From: Dokdonella_A sp966248875
GTDB lineage: Bacteria; Pseudomonadota; Gammaproteobacteria; Xanthomonadales; Rhodanobacteraceae
NCBI GenBank assembly: GCA_966248875.1
Contig: CBINBI010000070.1
Coordinates: forward strand, 1-18,472
Direction: 5' to 3'
Length of the DNA: 18,472 nt
Position 1 is the stretch's first letter, and each line of letters starts with the position of its first letter. A program made the position numbers and the translations under genes. Shown here one piece after another: positions 6,699-15,900 of this stretch. Under the pieces are notes generated by a model. It saw nothing but the letters and a program-made list of their open reading frames with translations, searched no databases and was not told the origin of the DNA.

Positions 6699-7022
6699 AT
6701 GAAGTTGAAGTTCGTTCTCGGTAGCGCGCACGTTCTTCTCGTTGCAAGCCTGCTGGCAGCGTCCACCGCCCATGCCGATACGTTCGACGTCCGCAAGAAC
6801 GCCGCGCTCAGCACGCGCGCCGATCTGCCGCGTCGGGGCATGACGATGGCGCAGGTCGAGCGGAACTTCGGCACGCCGGTCGAAAAGCTGCCCACCGCCG
6901 GCGGCGATGCACCGCTTCATCCGCCGATCAATCGCTGGCGCTACAACGGCTACACGGTTTATTTCGAGCGTGACCGCGTCATCCACAGCGTCGTCGACGC
7001 AGCGGTGCGATCCAGCAACTGA
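6699..7022 (+). CDS. Small secreted periplasmic protein, possibly BamE/SmpA-like fold
   Basis: The 107-residue protein begins with a clear signal peptide: a KLK start, hydrophobic residues 5-22, then AHA followed by Asp, giving a signal peptidase I site after residue 26. There is no lipobox Cys, so it should be soluble in the periplasm. The mature part contains GMTMAQVERNFGTP, then NRWRYNGYTVYFERDRV. A helix with Met-x-x-V-x-x-x-FG-x-P followed by short strands is the pattern of BamE/SmpA-like small domains. That assignment comes from motif likeness only. AGGAG (6686-6690) is a good ribosome binding site eight bases before the ATG. TGCTACAAC (6655-6663) could be an extended -10. The next gene, agmatine deiminase, starts five bases after the stop, so the two may be cotranscribed. 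No functional link to agmatine is known to me. Confidence 0.8.
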   Translation: MKLKFVLGSAHVLLVASLLAASTAHADTFDVRKNAALSTRADLPRRGMTMAQVERNFGTPVEKLPTAGGDAPLHPPINRWRYNGYTVYFERDRVIHSVVDAAVRSSN

Positions 7023-7027
7023 GCCGA

Positions 7028-8062
7028 ATGACCCGATCCCGCTTTCGCCTGCCTGCGGAATGGGAACCGCAGGCTGGGGCGATCATCGCTTGGCCGCATC
7101 AAGGCACTGACTGGGCGCCCCGCCTTGCGCGGATCGAGCAGGCCTATGCCGGGCTCGCCGGCGCCATCGCACGCTTCGAGCCGGTCATCATCTGCGCAGC
7201 CGATGAGTCGGTGCGCGATCGCGCCGCGCGCACGCTCGAAGATGCCGGCGTGCCCGAATCCCGCGTGCGGTTCGTCGAGGCGGAATACGACGACACCTGG
7301 CTGCGCGATTCGGGACCGCTGACGCTGACCGACGGCGTCGACTTTCGCCTGCTCGATTTCCGCTTCACCGGCTGGGGCGGCAAGTTCGGCGCCGATCGCG
7401 ACGACCGGCTGGTTGAGATGCTGATCGCCCGCGGCCTTTTCCGTACCGTCTCGCATCAGCGCATCGACTGGGCGCTCGAAGGCGGCGCGATCGAATCCGA
7501 CGGCAAAGGCACGCTCCTAACCACCTGGCGCTGCCTGCACCAGCGGCACCCGCAGACGGAACGCGAGGACATGACGCGCCTGCTCGAAGACGCCTTCGGT
7601 GCCGAGCGGGTGCTGTGGCTCGAGCATGGCTACCTCGAAGGCGACGATACCGACGCGCACATCGATACGCTGGCGCGCTTCGCTCCGGACGACGCCATCG
7701 TGTTCCAGGCGTGCGACGACCCCGCCGATCCGCACCATGCGGAGCTCGCCCGCATGCGGGACGAGCTCGCGGCGCTCCGCACGACCGGAGGTCGTCCGTA
7801 TCGACTGCACGCCCTGCCCTGGCCGCGAGCGATCATCGACGAAGGGCGACGGCTCGCCGCGTCCTACGCGAACTATCTCGTCGTGAACGGCGCCGTGCTG
7901 ATGCCGGCCTACGGCGATCCGGCCGATGCACGCGCGGCCACAGTCGTCGGCGCGGCGCATCCCGGCCGCGAAATCGTCCCGATCGACGCACGCCCGCTGA
8001 TCTGGCAGAACGGCAGCGTCCACTGCCTGACCATGCAGGTGCCGGCGGGAGCACTGGCGTAA
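7028..8062 (+). CDS. aguA: Agmatine deiminase
   Basis: The 344-residue protein belongs to the agmatine/peptidylarginine deiminase family (PF04371). It removes the guanidino amine of agmatine to give N-carbamoylputrescine and ammonia, in the cytosol. Visible motifs are RLPAEWEPQAG near the start, DDTWLRDSGP (88-97), GWGGKFG, LEGGAIESDG (Glu151), GDDTDAHIDTLARF with His211, and the C-terminal NGSVHCLTMQ with catalytic Cys333. The nucleophile and His of the family are therefore in place. There is no signal peptide, unlike the secreted peptidylarginine deiminases. The start lacks a clear ribosome binding site but follows the previous stop by five bases, so re-initiation is possible. The next enzyme of the pathway is encoded 88 bp downstream. 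Confidence 0.93.
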   Translation: MTRSRFRLPAEWEPQAGAIIAWPHQGTDWAPRLARIEQAYAGLAGAIARFEPVIICAADESVRDRAARTLEDAGVPESRVRFVEAEYDDTWLRDSGPLTLTDGVDFRLLDFRFTGWGGKFGADRDDRLVEMLIARGLFRTVSHQRIDWALEGGAIESDGKGTLLTTWRCLHQRHPQTEREDMTRLLEDAFGAERVLWLEHGYLEGDDTDAHIDTLARFAPDDAIVFQACDDPADPHHAELARMRDELAALRTTGGRPYRLHALPWPRAIIDEGRRLAASYANYLVVNGAVLMPAYGDPADARAATVVGAAHPGREIVPIDARPLIWQNGSVHCLTMQVPAGALA

Positions 8063-8150
8063 GCCGCAACCGCCCTCATCTGTCGTTGCCCGGGAACGCC
8101 GGTCAACGACCCGCACGACATCACCTCGACGGCCTGCGACAATAGCTCCG

Positions 8151-9047
8151 ATGACATCGACGAATCCGCGCGTGCTCAAGGTCGCGCTTCTCCAGGAAAC
8201 CGACCGCGGCAGCCGCGACGCCAACCTCGACGCGATCGAGACCGGCCTGCGCGACGCCCGTCGCGCCGGTGCCGATCTCGTGCTGCTCCAGGAGCTGCAC
8301 AACGGGCCGTATTTCTGCCAGCACGAGAACGTCGGCGAGTTCGACCGCGCGGAGCCGATTCCGGGACCGAGCACCGAGCGCATCGGCAGGCTCGCCGAAG
8401 AGCTGAACCTGGTGGTCGTCGCCTCGCTGTTCGAGCGGCGCGCGGCCGGCATCTATCACAACACCGCGGTCGTCTTCGACCGCTCGCGCGCGCTCGCCGG
8501 CCGCTATCGCAAGATGCACATTCCAGACGATCCCGCCTATTACGAAAAGTTTTATTTCACTCCGGGCGACCTCGGTTTCGAGCCGATCACCACCTCGGTC
8601 GGCAAGCTCGGCCTGCTGGTCTGCTGGGACCAGTGGTATCCCGAAGCGGCACGGCTGATGGCGCTCGGCGGCGCCGATCTCCTGCTCTACCCCACCGCAA
8701 TCGGCTGGGATCCGGACGACACCGACGACGAGAAGCAGCGCCAGCGCGACGCCTGGATCACCGTGCAGCGCGGCCATGCCGTCGCGAACGGCCTGCCGCT
8801 GCTCGCCTGTAACCGCACCGGCTTCGAAGCCTCGCCCGACGGCGGGCGAGGCATCCGGTTCTGGGGCTCGAGCTTCGTCGCGGGCCCGCAGGGCGAAATC
8901 CTGGCGAGCGCCGGCAGCGACGAGCGCGAGCTCCTGATCGCCGACATCGATCTAGCACGCAGCGAGAACGTGCGCCGCATCTGGCCGTTCCTCCGCGATC
9001 GCCGCATCGATGCCTACGGCGATCTCCTCAAGCGCTTTCGCGACTGA
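8151..9047 (+). CDS. aguB: N-carbamoylputrescine amidase
   Basis: The 298-residue protein is a carbon-nitrogen hydrolase (nitrilase superfamily) with the Glu-Lys-Cys triad: Glu48 in LLQELHNGPYF, Lys121 in YRKMHIPDDP and Cys158 in LLVCWDQWYPE. The motifs HNGPYFCQ, PAYYEKFYFTPGD and YPTAIGWDP are typical of the N-carbamoylputrescine amidase branch. It splits N-carbamoylputrescine into putrescine, CO2 and ammonia. With the upstream deiminase it completes the agmatine-to-putrescine route. Length is normal for the family. No Shine-Dalgarno sequence is visible before ATG 8151. A GACAAT box at 8138-8143 lies just before the ATG and could mean a very short leader, but its -35 is poor. A TraB-family gene begins eleven bases after the stop. 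Confidence 0.94.
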   Translation: MTSTNPRVLKVALLQETDRGSRDANLDAIETGLRDARRAGADLVLLQELHNGPYFCQHENVGEFDRAEPIPGPSTERIGRLAEELNLVVVASLFERRAAGIYHNTAVVFDRSRALAGRYRKMHIPDDPAYYEKFYFTPGDLGFEPITTSVGKLGLLVCWDQWYPEAARLMALGGADLLLYPTAIGWDPDDTDDEKQRQRDAWITVQRGHAVANGLPLLACNRTGFEASPDGGRGIRFWGSSFVAGPQGEILASAGSDERELLIADIDLARSENVRRIWPFLRDRRIDAYGDLLKRFRD

Positions 9048-9058
9048 CCCACACATCC

Positions 9059-10288
9059 GTGACCTCCGAGCCCACGACTCCTTCCATCGGCGCGAAGCCG
9101 CTGTCCGACCAGCCCGTCGCGCGCGTGCGCCGCGGCGAGACCGAGTTCGTGCTGCTCGGAACGGCGCACGTGTCGCGCGCGAGCGCCGAAGCCGTGCGCG
9201 CCATGCTCGAACAGGAAACGTTCGACGCCGTCGCGGTCGAGCTCTGCGAATCGCGCTTCCGCTCGCTGCGCAATCCCGAAGCATTTCGCGAGCTCGATCT
9301 GTTCCAGGTGATCCGCCAGGGCAAGGCCGGGCTGGTCGCGGCGAATCTCGCGCTGTCGGCCTTCCAGCGCCGGCTCGCCGAGCAGTTCGGCATCGAGCCC
9401 GGCGCCGAGATGAAGGCCGCGATCGAAGGCGCCGAGGCCCGCAGGCTTCCGGTCTGGCTGATCGACCGCGAAGTCGGCGTCACGCTGAAGCGTGCGTACC
9501 GGAGCGTCGGCTTTCTCGACCGGCTCTCGATCGTCGGCGGGCTCGGCGCGTCCCTGCTGACGCGCGAGGAAGTCAGCGAGGACGAGATCGAGAAGCTCAA
9601 GCACGGCGACCTGCTCGGCAGCATGTTCAACGAGTTCGCGCGCGAATCGCCACCGCTCTACGAGGCGATGATCTCCGAGCGTGATCGCTACATGACCGCT
9701 TCGCTGCGCGACGAAGCGATGCGCCATCCGGTCAGGCGCGTGCTGGTCGTGATCGGCGCGGGGCATCTCGCCGGCATCGAACGCGAGCTGGCCTCGCAGA
9801 TCGAGCCTGCACAGGCGCTGCGCGAAAAGCTCTCGACCGTGCCGGCCGCGTCGCCCTGGCCGAAATGGATCGCGATCGGTCTGCTCGTCGTCGTCGCGAT
9901 CGCCATCGGCATCGCGTTCAGCCGCGGCGCTTCGCTCGGCGCCGACGCGCTCCGGGACTGGGTTCTGTTCACCGGCGGCTGCGCCGCCCTGGGCGCGCTC
10001 GCGGGCGGCGGGCATCCGCTCAGCGTGCTCGCCGCGTTCCTCGTCGCACCGCTGAAACCGTTCCGCCCGGGCGTGCCCGCCGGCGCCGCAAGCGCCGCCG
10101 CCGAGCTCTGGCTGCACCGCCCTCGCGTCGCCGATTTCGATTCGCTCCGCGACGACGTCATCCACTGGACCGGCTGGTGGAAGAATCGCGTATCGCGCAC
10201 GCTGCTCGTTTTCCTCTTGACCAATCTCGGCACAATCGTGGGTGAATACCTGGCCGGCTTCCATATCGTGAGGAGCCTGTTCAGTTGA
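9059..10288 (+). CDS. TraB/PrgY-family membrane protein
   Basis: The 409-residue protein has the TraB/PrgY N-terminal domain: LGTAHVS (33-39), VAVELCESR, WLIDREVGVTLKR and VIGAGHLAGI (His236). These Gly-Thr-x-His and Gly-x-Gly-His motifs are shared with TIKI and EreA-like proteins and have been proposed to form a metal-dependent hydrolase site. The C-terminal third has about four hydrophobic segments (about 270-290, 300-318, 320-340, 383-402) that anchor it in the inner membrane. Enterococcal PrgY/TraB limits peptide pheromone activity, but the role of proteobacterial members is unknown. The start is GTG at 9059 without a clear ribosome binding site. The gap to the amidase gene is 11 bp, so cotranscription is likely. 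A link to polyamine metabolism is not implied by the family. Confidence 0.88.
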   Translation: MTSEPTTPSIGAKPLSDQPVARVRRGETEFVLLGTAHVSRASAEAVRAMLEQETFDAVAVELCESRFRSLRNPEAFRELDLFQVIRQGKAGLVAANLALSAFQRRLAEQFGIEPGAEMKAAIEGAEARRLPVWLIDREVGVTLKRAYRSVGFLDRLSIVGGLGASLLTREEVSEDEIEKLKHGDLLGSMFNEFARESPPLYEAMISERDRYMTASLRDEAMRHPVRRVLVVIGAGHLAGIERELASQIEPAQALREKLSTVPAASPWPKWIAIGLLVVVAIAIGIAFSRGASLGADALRDWVLFTGGCAALGALAGGGHPLSVLAAFLVAPLKPFRPGVPAGAASAAAELWLHRPRVADFDSLRDDVIHWTGWWKNRVSRTLLVFLLTNLGTIVGEYLAGFHIVRSLFS

Positions 10289-10296
10289 GGGTATGC

Positions 10297-10348
10297 GGAA
10301 CGGGAAAGCGCCGCACTTCCATTCCCGATTCCCCGTTCCCTATTCCCC
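10297..10348. repeat. Heptamer tandem repeat with flanking inverted repeat
   Basis: Four consecutive heptamers, ATTCCCG, ATTCCCC, GTTCCCT and ATTCCCC, fill 10321-10348. GGAACGGG at 10297-10304 is the reverse complement of CCCGTTCC at 10332-10339, so the RNA could fold back. It lies in the gap between the TraB-family and DUF349 genes, outside coding sequence if the DUF349 start is 10378. Similar GGGAAT-type intergenic repeats are, as I recall, frequent in Xanthomonadales genomes. Confidence 0.6.
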
Positions 10349-10377
10349 CTCTTTCGTCGCAGCGGCATACTCGCTCG

Positions 10378-12945
10378 ATGAAGTTGCCTGGATTTCTCAA
10401 CAAGCCGCGCTGGCAGTCGAAGGAGGCCTCGGTGCGGCGCGCGGGTGTCGCCGGGGACGACGATGCCGAGCTGCTCGCGAATCTTGCGACGATTGCCCGC
10501 GAGGACTCCGATCCCGGTGTGCGCAGCGCCGCGCTGAAGCGCCTCGCTGATCCGGCTCTCGCGCAACGGCTGGCACAGGAGGATGCGGACGCCGGCGTCC
10601 GCGCTGACGCGCGCCGCCTCTGGTCGGACCTGCTCGCCGCGACGCATCCGCAATCGCCCTCGCCCGCCGAGTGCGCGCGTTTGCTGCGCGCACAGGACGA
10701 TGCCGCGCTGATTGAACACGTCGCGCGCACGGCGCAGGACACCGAACTGCGCGCCGCTGCGCTCGCACGCGCTACGCGCGCCGCGTTTCTAGCCGAGCGC
10801 GCCGTCGAAGACGCCTCGCCCGAGCTTCGCCTGGCGGCGATCGAGCGCATCGCAGACGCTGCCCTGCTCGATCGCCTGGCTGAGCGCACGCGCAAGACCG
10901 ACAAGCGTGTCAGCCGGCGCGCACGCGAGCGCGCGGACGCGCTGCGCATTGCCGCCGGCGACAGCAACGTCGCCGAAGCGCGGGCGCGCACATTGTGCGA
11001 GCGGCTCGAGCATCTCGTGCGTAATCCGCAGGACGCCGTCGCCGAAGCCGACATCGAAGCGCAATGGTCCGCGCTCGAGACGCAGGTGTCCGAGGCTCTC
11101 CGCTCGCGCTATCGCGCCGCGCGGCAGCTGCTGGCAGCGGCGCGAGAGGCTGCGCAGGTGTCCCCGCCCGCGCCCGTCGCAGCGGACGTGCACCACGACG
11201 ACGAAATCAACGACGAAACGGCCGGCCAGCCCGCCAGCACCGACGCGACGCCTCCGACCGGGCGCGATGCTCCGGCCGCGACGGCGGCACCGGACGACGA
11301 GGATGCCAAGGTTACGGCGCAGGATGTCATCGCTGCTGCGGCGCAGGCGCGCTTCTCGGCTTCGTTGAACGCCGCGAGCGCGATCAAGCGGCAGGAAGAA
11401 GATCAACGCGAGACACGCATCGAGAGCGCGATCGCGGTTTTCGAAAGCGCGGTCGAGGACGGTGTCGTCGCGCGTGCTCACGCGGCGCATGCAGAGCTTG
11501 TCGAGTTGCGCAACGCACCGATGCCGCGCGCCCTGTCGCGCCGGCTTGCCGAAGCCGAGCGCCGCTATGCGGAGCTCAGCCGATGGCAGCACTGGAGCGA
11601 CAACCAGCGACGGCGTCAGCTCTGCGAGGCGATCGAGGAGCTTTCGGGCAGCGGACTGCACCCCGACGCGATCGCGACGCGCGTGCGGGAGGCGCAAACC
11701 GAATGGTCGCGGCTCGATGCGGCAGAAGGCCACAGCAGCGGAAATGCCGCACACGGCTGGGCGCGGCGCTTTCACGCCGCGTGCAGGCACGCGCTGGAGC
11801 CGGCGAAATCATATTTCCGAAAGCGTCAGGAACTGCGCAAGACACACGCTCAGGCCGTCGCGAACCTGCTCGAACAGGTACGCGCGATTCCCGAGGACTC
11901 GACTGACTGGCCGCTGCTGGCAAGAACCCGCCATGCGATCGTCGACGCGCTGCGCACGCTGGACCGCATCGACCCGCACGAACGCAAGGCCGCAGCGAAA
12001 AACCTGAAATCCGCGCTCGCCTCCATGGACGCCCGCCTGGCGGTGCGCCACGGTGAGGTCGAGCGCGCGAAAGCAGAGCTGATCGCTGAAGCCGAAGCCC
12101 TCGCCGCAAGCGAGCCGCCGCGCGGCGCCGCCGCTGCGGCACGCGCCCTTCAACAGCGCTGGCGCGAAATCGGCAATGGTCGACGCGATCGTGACCAGGC
12201 GCAGTGGAAAGCGTTCCGCAGCGCGCTCGACGCGGTGTTCGTCAAGCTCGACGCCGATCGCTCGCAACGTATCGCGCGCGACGCCGAGGCACGGACGCGC
12301 GCGGCCGAGCTGTGCGCGGAGCTCGAGCAATACGCGACCAACGACGAGCCTCCGCCGCGCGCCACGCTGGCGAAACTTGAAAGCGAATGGGAGTCGCTGA
12401 GGCTGCGCGATGACGCGCTCCAGCGCCGCTTCCGCGCCGCGCAGGCGACGCTGCGCGACGCAGGAACGCGCCGTGATCGCGCGGCACGAAGCGGTCAGTA
12501 CGAAGCCTGGCTCGCGCGGTATACGTTGTGCCGTGCGGCGGAAACGCGCGGCGACACGACCGCCGACGAGCTGCGCGCAGCGTGGGACGGTGCCCCCGCC
12601 GGAGAGATCGCGGCTTCCGCGCTGGCGGCGCGTTTCGAAGCGGCCATCGAGCGTCGCGGCTTCGCGCAAACGGACACCGGCGCGTCGGATGAAACCGAGC
12701 TGCGCGACATGCTGATCCGTATAGAGATTTTCGCTGGCGTCGAATCGCCGCGCGAAGACCACGAGCGGCGCCGCGAACTTCAGATCGAGCGGCTGTCCGC
12801 CCGCCTGCGCGGCGGGCCCGCTGCGACACCGCACCAGGAGCTTGCCGACTGGCTCACACGTTGGACCGAGCTTCCGCCCGCTTCGGCGGAACTCGACGAG
12901 CGGCTGCGCCGCGACCTCGCCGCCGCGATCGAAACGCTGCCCTGA
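10378..12945 (+). CDS. DUF349 repeat protein with HEAT-like N-terminal region
   Basis: The 855-residue protein is highly charged, helical and lacks a signal peptide or membrane segment. Residues about 30-190 contain repeated short helical pairs (DPGVRSAALKRLAD, SPELRLAAIERIAD) like HEAT repeats. At least four DUF349-type units follow, each with a Trp-containing helix and a Phe/Tyr-Arg-Ala helix: from about 225 (IEAQWSALE), 435 (AQTEWSRLD), 590 (QQRWREIG with WKAFRSALDAVF) and 668 (ESEWESLR). An Ala/Pro/Asp-rich linker (about 260-315) looks disordered. DUF349 proteins are widespread, but I know of no settled function; a nucleic-acid or scaffold role is a guess. The start is ATG 10378, where MKLPGFLNKPRW begins. 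The frame is open 31 codons further upstream, but that part is translated repeat DNA. No ribosome binding site is obvious. Confidence 0.85.
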   Translation: MKLPGFLNKPRWQSKEASVRRAGVAGDDDAELLANLATIAREDSDPGVRSAALKRLADPALAQRLAQEDADAGVRADARRLWSDLLAATHPQSPSPAECARLLRAQDDAALIEHVARTAQDTELRAAALARATRAAFLAERAVEDASPELRLAAIERIADAALLDRLAERTRKTDKRVSRRARERADALRIAAGDSNVAEARARTLCERLEHLVRNPQDAVAEADIEAQWSALETQVSEALRSRYRAARQLLAAAREAAQVSPPAPVAADVHHDDEINDETAGQPASTDATPPTGRDAPAATAAPDDEDAKVTAQDVIAAAAQARFSASLNAASAIKRQEEDQRETRIESAIAVFESAVEDGVVARAHAAHAELVELRNAPMPRALSRRLAEAERRYAELSRWQHWSDNQRRRQLCEAIEELSGSGLHPDAIATRVREAQTEWSRLDAAEGHSSGNAAHGWARRFHAACRHALEPAKSYFRKRQELRKTHAQAVANLLEQVRAIPEDSTDWPLLARTRHAIVDALRTLDRIDPHERKAAAKNLKSALASMDARLAVRHGEVERAKAELIAEAEALAASEPPRGAAAAARALQQRWREIGNGRRDRDQAQWKAFRSALDAVFVKLDADRSQRIARDAEARTRAAELCAELEQYATNDEPPPRATLAKLESEWESLRLRDDALQRRFRAAQATLRDAGTRRDRAARSGQYEAWLARYTLCRAAETRGDTTADELRAAWDGAPAGEIAASALAARFEAAIERRGFAQTDTGASDETELRDMLIRIEIFAGVESPREDHERRRELQIERLSARLRGGPAATPHQELADWLTRWTELPPASAELDERLRRDLAAAIETLP

Positions 12946-12956
12946 GGTGTCGCGTC

Positions 12957-12974
12957 CGACGCTGTGGAGCGTCG
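12957..12974. terminator. Hairpin between convergent DUF349 and RND genes
   Basis: CGACGCT (12957-12963) and AGCGTCG (12968-12974) form a perfect 7-bp stem with loop GTGG in the 30-bp gap between two convergent stops. It could serve both strands. No T-run follows on either side, so it may only stabilise the 3' ends. Confidence 0.4.
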
Positions 12975-12975
12975 C

Positions 12976-15900
12976 TCAGGGCACCTGCGCGGTCAGCGCC
13001 GCCGTGGCCTCGCGATGGCGCAGCACGCGGCCTTCCCGCGCATCGCGGAACACCCTGCGGACCCACAGCCGCGCGTCGTCCAGCAGCGAGTAGATGCAAG
13101 GCAGCGCGAGCAGCGTCACGATCGTGGAGAACGTGAGACCTCCGGCGATGGCGCGGGCCATCGGCGAGTACGGCGGACCGTCGCTCCATGCCTCCGCACT
13201 GCCGATCGCGAGCGGCATCATGCCGAGGATTGCCGTCGCCATCGTCATCAGCACGGGACGCAGGCGCTCCTTCGCACCCAGGATCAGCGCTTCGGTGCGC
13301 AGATGGCCCTCGTGCCGGAGCTGGTTGATGTGCACGATCATGACGATGCCGTTGTTCACGACGACGCCCATCAGGATCAGGATGCCGATGAAAGCCATGA
13401 TCGAGAAGATCGTGCCCGTGAGCCAGAACAGCCAGAACACGCCGAGCACCGAGAAGACGAACGTGGTGAGGATCGCGGCCGGGAAGATCAGCGACTCGAA
13501 CATCGCGCACATGACGACGTAGACGAGCACGAGCGCGATCAGCGTGTTGAACAGCATCTGCTGCGCGGCGTCCTGGTCGCGGTTGAAGCCTTCACCGAAG
13601 TTCCAGCGGTAGCCGGGCGGGAGCGCGAACGCGTTCATCGCCTTCGTGATCTCCTCGCGCGCTTCGGGCATCGTCTTGCCTTCGGCGAGGTTCGCGGTGA
13701 TCTTGAGCGCCGTCATGCGGTCGACGCGCTGAATCGCCGTCGGCGTGTCGCGTGTGTCGGCCCGCATCAGCGAAAGCAGCGGAATCTGCGTGCCGTCCGG
13801 CGCGCGCAGCTTGAAATCGGAAAGACCGGCGAGGCTCTGCGTGTCGGCGCCCTGGAAGCGGAGCCAGACCGGCAGCTGGCGGTCGCCCGCGTTGAAATCC
13901 TTGAGCGGCATGCCGCGAAGCGCGATCTGGATGTAGTTCGCGACCTGCTGCGCGTCGAAGCCGTAGGTCTTCGCGCGCACGCGGTCGACCTGCGTCGCAA
14001 CCTCGCGATCGCCGTTGCCCTTCTCCGTACGCACGTCCTTCAGCGACGGCAGCCGAGACAGCACGTTCACGACGGTCGGCGCGAGCTCGCGCAGCTGATC
14101 CATCGAGTCGCCGATCAGGGCGATGTCGACGCCACCGCCCGTCGAGTTGCGGAAGTCGAAGCTGAGCTTGCCTACCGCGAGCACGGGCAGATCCTTGCGC
14201 ATGTCCTCCTTGATCTCGGCGGTGCTGCGCTTGGCCTTGTCCGCGTCGGTCAGCAGCAGCGAGGTGGTCGCCTCGCCCTGCTCCGAGTAATATGTGTACA
14301 TCGTCTGGATTTCGAAGCGCTCGCGGTTCTTCTCCAGGAAATCTTCTACGGTCGCGACGGCGGGCTTTAGATCCTGCAACCGGTAGTTCGCGTTGAGCTC
14401 GTAATGCAGGAACAGCCGCCGCGATTCGCCGGAGTCGAACATGTCCTTTTTTGTCATGGCGATCGGGACGAAGCTCGCCAGCAGCAGTGCCACGATCCCG
14501 GCCATGGTCACTCGCCGGTGCGCGAGCGTCCACGCGATGAAGCGCCCGTAGCGCTCGCGCAGGCGGGTGATCATAGTCTCGCGGCCAATGAACTTCGGCG
14601 GCGGTAGCTTCGAGGACAGCATCGGCACCAGGCTCACCGCGACCAGCCACGACGCGAGGTGCGCGATCGACATCGCGATCGCGACCTGGGCGAGGAAGAT
14701 CGAGATGTCGTTCGCCTCGCCGAAGATGTTCGGCAGGAACACGATCATGCTGGTCAGCGTGCCCGCCGCGATCGCGATGCCGACGACCTGCGTGCCCTGC
14801 ACGGCGCTGTACCACGGCTTGTCCGGATGCTTCTCGCGGTACTGGTAGATGCTCTCGACCACGACGACCGCGTTGTCGACGAGCATGCCGACCGCGAGCA
14901 GCAGTCCCATCATTGACAGCACGTTCAACGAGATGCCGAAGAAATACATGCAGCCTAGCGTGATGACGAGGCAGATCGGGATCGACAGCGACACCATCAG
15001 CGTCGACGGCCAGTCGCGCAGGAAGAAGAAGAGAACGAGCACCGACAGGAGTGTGCCTTCCAGGCCCGCCTTGCCGAGCTCGCGGAGCGAGCCCGTGACG
15101 CTCTCGGCCTGGTTGTCGATCAGGAACACACGGATGCCGTGCAGTTCCGGCGAATCCTGGATCCGGTTGATCGTCTCGAGCACCTGCATGCCGACTTCGA
15201 CGAGATTCGCCGTCCGCTCGCGATAGATGTCGAAGCCGATGGCGGGACGCCCGTCGAGGCTGCGCGCGTAGTTGAGCCGTTCGGGCCGGAGCGTCACCGT
15301 CGCGATGTCGCCGAGGCGCAGGCCTTTCGCGTCGAGCGGAATGCCGCGGATGTCGTCGAGGCTCGTCCACTGCCCCTGCGGCTGCACGCGGAAGCGCGAG
15401 CCGCCGGAGCTTACCTGCCCTGCCGAAATCGAAAAGTTGGCGGCCTGCAGCCGCGTGTACAGGTCGTTGAGGTTGATGTTGTGCGCGCTGAGCCGGTCGG
15501 ACGAGAGCTCGATCTGCACCTCGGGCTTGCCGACACCTTGCAGGTCGACGCGAGCGACACCGGAAATGCGCTCCAGCGGCCGCTTGATCTCGTGATCGAG
15601 CAGGTCGTACGCGTTCGAGAGGTCGGCGCCGCTTTCGCTCGCGACGCGGAGCTTCAGGATCGGCTCATCCGACGTCGAGAATTTCTGCACGGTGTAGCGC
15701 TGCAGATCCGAAGGCAAGTCGGCGCGAATCGCGTCGATCTTCTCGCGTGCCTGCACGGCCTTGATCGCGGTACTCTCGCCCCACTTGAATTCGAGGAAGA
15801 TCTGCGCGCTGTCGGCGTCCGAGGTCGACTGCATGCGCTTGATGCCGGGCAGCGTGGCGAGAGCCTCTTCGACCGGACGCGTGATGGTGCGTTCGATCTC

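Noticed and set aside
9014..10264. 416-codon minus-strand frame opposite the TraB-family gene
   Set aside because: The sense frame carries GTAHVS, GAGHLAG and membrane segments. The antisense product has only low-complexity charged sequence.
10285..10377. Upstream 31-codon extension of the DUF349 gene
   Set aside because: It would translate the heptamer repeat and overlap the TraB stop. MKLPGFLNKP at 10378 looks like a natural start.
12964..14370. 468-codon plus-strand frame opposite the RND permease
   Set aside because: It is a mirror of RND coding sequence, rich in Asp/His/Arg, with no membrane or enzyme motif.
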